Shown here piece by piece: positions 32,748-33,903 of a DNA stretch of 33,903 nt. The notes beneath the pieces are model-generated. The model made no database searches. It was not told the DNA's origin and saw nothing but the letters and a program-made list of their open reading frames with translations. The first letter of the stretch is position 1. Each line of letters starts with the position of its first letter. This stretch comes from a virus. The translations under genes and the position numbers were made by a program. Location of the stretch: the IMG/VR virus record IMGVR_UViG_3300038441_000386, positions 1-33,903 of that record; one strand, 5' to 3'.

Positions 32748-33259
32748 GGTTTAACCCTTAGTTTATTGAGTTCCTCGGCAAGAAGGGATTGTCGGCAACA
32801 CATAATTATTTTCCCCAAGTTATCGTCACCTATACCATTATATACGCCCCAAAATGTATCGCCCCAATTATTGGTTTCCTCTAAGTAGGCATACTCTGTG
32901 GCTATAAGTAGGGCCTTCAGCTCAGGATTCTTGTACTTGGCTACCTGAACATTGAACATGGACCGGTAAACAACGTGGTCCCAATCAGCCCTTAACTTGA
33001 TCTTACGCCCCAGTTTCTTAACATCGCGAGGCTCAATGGTGGCCAAAACCTCGCGCCGAAAACCAGCGTCCCGTGATTTATGCCACACGTAGGCTTGCTC
33101 TGCAGACTGAAAAGCTAGACCATACAGTTGAAGGGGGTGCTTATGGAAATTACTAAGCCACCGGTACTCGTCAAAGAATCCAAGAACTGGCTTATAGTGA
33201 CGAGGCCACCTTGAATACAAGAGGTTCAGTGGATTGTAAGTCAAGGTCCGGATTCTCAT
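32744..33259 (-). CDS. NADAR (YbiA/RibX-like) domain protein
   Basis: A 171-residue protein from the ATG at 33257-33259 (ATGA overlap with the upstream gene); an ATG at 33265 is an alternative. Motifs follow the NADAR pattern: YRWLSNFH at 32-39, FQSAEQAYVWHKSRD at 50-64, KKLGRKIKLRADWD, YLEETNNWGDTFWGVYNGIGDDNLG at 125-149. NADAR enzymes remove ADP-ribose from modified nucleobases or related ligands and can counter DarT-type toxins. The gene sits just upstream of thymidylate synthase. Defence against ADP-ribosylation of phage DNA is a plausible role. Confidence 0.85.
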   Translation of the reverse strand: MRIRTLTYNPLNLLYSRWPRHYKPVLGFFDEYRWLSNFHKHPLQLYGLAFQSAEQAYVWHKSRDAGFRREVLATIEPRDVKKLGRKIKLRADWDHVVYRSMFNVQVAKYKNPELKALLIATEYAYLEETNNWGDTFWGVYNGIGDDNLGKIIMCCRQSLLAEELNKLRVKP

Positions 33260-33492
33260 TTGCATCTCGCACGGCGTTGCTTCTTTCTCTTATTGAAGAG
33301 TTTGGTATATTTGCGATTAATTAGCTTAAGGTCTTCCAGAAAGATAGCGTCCTCTTCGCGGATCATGGCTTCAACCATCTCTTGAATAACTTCCTCCTGA
33401 GCTATCAGAAAAGGATTATCACCTGTGTAGGGCTCTAGGTCTTCCGGTTTAATAGACACGATCTCTGATTGAGGTAGGTATTGGGCCATCAT
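33256..33492 (-). CDS. Small acidic protein with basic FNKRKKQRRARC tail
   Basis: A 78-residue protein starting MMAQYLPQSEIVSI. Residues 1-60 are acidic and helical (QEEVIQEMVEAMIREEDAIFLEDL); the end is KLFNKRKKQRRARCK. Its first two codons are both ATG. The 12-residue tail matches that of the zinc protein at 25439-25819, in an unrelated body. Function unknown; the tail may target nucleic acid. Confidence 0.6.
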   Translation of the reverse strand: MMAQYLPQSEIVSIKPEDLEPYTGDNPFLIAQEEVIQEMVEAMIREEDAIFLEDLKLINRKYTKLFNKRKKQRRARCK

Positions 33493-33726
33493 TTATCCCT
33501 TGTACTTACGACTGACAGCAATACGTTTCTTAAAATGCCGAATACTACTGGGATTAGTGGCTGGTTCTTTAAAGGGGGAAGGGTCAATTAATACTTCGGC
33601 CCTAATTTCCTCGAGCAAGGCTTGTATTTGGGTCTCCTTCCGAGCCTGTTTTTCAAGGTCCTGACTATACCTTTCAGCCATTAAAGAAAACACGCTTTTA
33701 CCAGTATGTTTTGGTTGACCAATCAT
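33493..33726 (-). CDS. Small basic helical hypothetical protein
   Basis: A 77-residue protein with a helix rich in Glu/Lys/Gln (AERYSQDLEKQARKETQIQALLEE) and a basic end (HFKKRIAVSRKYKG). No family recognised. It is coupled to the partial gene upstream by ATGA, and its stop is followed directly by the ATGs of the next gene (TAAATGATG). Confidence 0.55.
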   Translation of the reverse strand: MIGQPKHTGKSVFSLMAERYSQDLEKQARKETQIQALLEEIRAEVLIDPSPFKEPATNPSSIRHFKKRIAVSRKYKG

Positions 33727-33903
33727 TTGACCCTCCTATTGAGCTTGCGACTTGCTTTGGCGATTAATTTCCTAATATACCGAGGATTCTTCTTGGGTTT
33801 AGTACCACTGCGATTACGCTCCCTACGGAAATCGTCACCTCGCTCACCTGACTGACAGGATTCATCCATATCTGGATATGAGTCAACAACAATTCTAAAG
33901 CCC
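33723..33903 (-). CDS. Partial gene, C-terminal 59 residues
   Basis: An open frame without a start enters from the right edge and ends at TGA 33723-33725. The visible part (GFRIVVDSYPDMDESC..., then RRERNRSGTKPKKNPRYIRK and RKLNRRVK) is basic and probably nucleic-acid binding. It joins the chain of coupled small genes. The rest of the gene lies outside the window. Confidence 0.5.
   Translation of the reverse strand, partial: GFRIVVDSYPDMDESCQSGERGDDFRRERNRSGTKPKKNPRYIRKLIAKASRKLNRRVK

Overview
The window is about 34 kb of a large tailed phage with a contractile tail (a myophage). Every convincing gene is on the minus strand, so the transcription order runs from high to low coordinates. Genes are tightly packed, and many neighbours share ATGA or TAATG stop/start overlaps. 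There are T4-type virion genes (TerL, portal, tube-like protein, cell-puncturing spike, PAAR tip), a phage RecA/UvsX, and a set of nucleotide-metabolism genes. The host is probably a proteobacterium. A captured methyl-accepting chemotaxis protein looks betaproteobacterial, but that is inference from sequence style. No similarity search was run; all calls are read by eye from the sequence.

Layout from right to left (transcription direction). 33.9-27.5 kb is an early/accessory region: small basic proteins, a NADAR-domain protein, a 29-residue Cys-rich micro-ORF, thymidylate synthase, two tandem paralogues, an envelope set (membrane coiled-coil protein, 46-residue membrane peptide, secreted TAXI-type binding protein), dihydrofolate reductase, small unknowns and a minimal nucleotidyltransferase. 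27.5-25.8 kb holds the most striking locus: a 329-residue protein with the Nop/IS110 C-terminal-type domain but no visible nuclease, followed at once by an array of 18 units. Each unit is about 36 nt and has two 8-nt motifs separated by two 10-nt variable segments. This architecture matches a TIGR-Tas system (dual-spacer tandem interspaced guide RNA array plus a TasA protein). 25.8-23.8 kb holds small zinc and coiled-coil proteins. 23.8-22.0 kb is a self-contained chemoreceptor cassette with its own promoter-like -10, strong ribosome binding site and terminator.

22.0-16.4 kb is replication, recombination and transcription: thymidylate kinase, a small membrane protein, a SWIM-type zinc protein, a sigma-70-like factor, an ssDNA-binding protein with a huge alternating acidic/lysine tail, and a RecA/UvsX recombinase. 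16.4-9.3 kb is packaging: a possible small terminase, TerL, a RuvC-like nuclease, a zinc protein, a PD-(D/E)XK (MmcB-like) nuclease and the portal. 8.7-0 kb is the tail/baseplate block: tube-fold protein, gp26-like assembly protein, a small overlapping-frame ORF, tape-measure candidate, membrane-embedded lytic transglycosylase, tube-initiator candidate, LysM-like protein, gp27-like hub, gp5-like spike and PAAR tip.

Functionally, DHFR, ThyA and Tmk together would supply dTTP for replication. The recombinase, SSB and RuvC-like nuclease would process recombining or packaging DNA. NADAR and TIGR-Tas are candidates for interaction with host defences or competing elements. The chemoreceptor and TAXI protein suggest the phage rewires host sensing or its envelope during infection.
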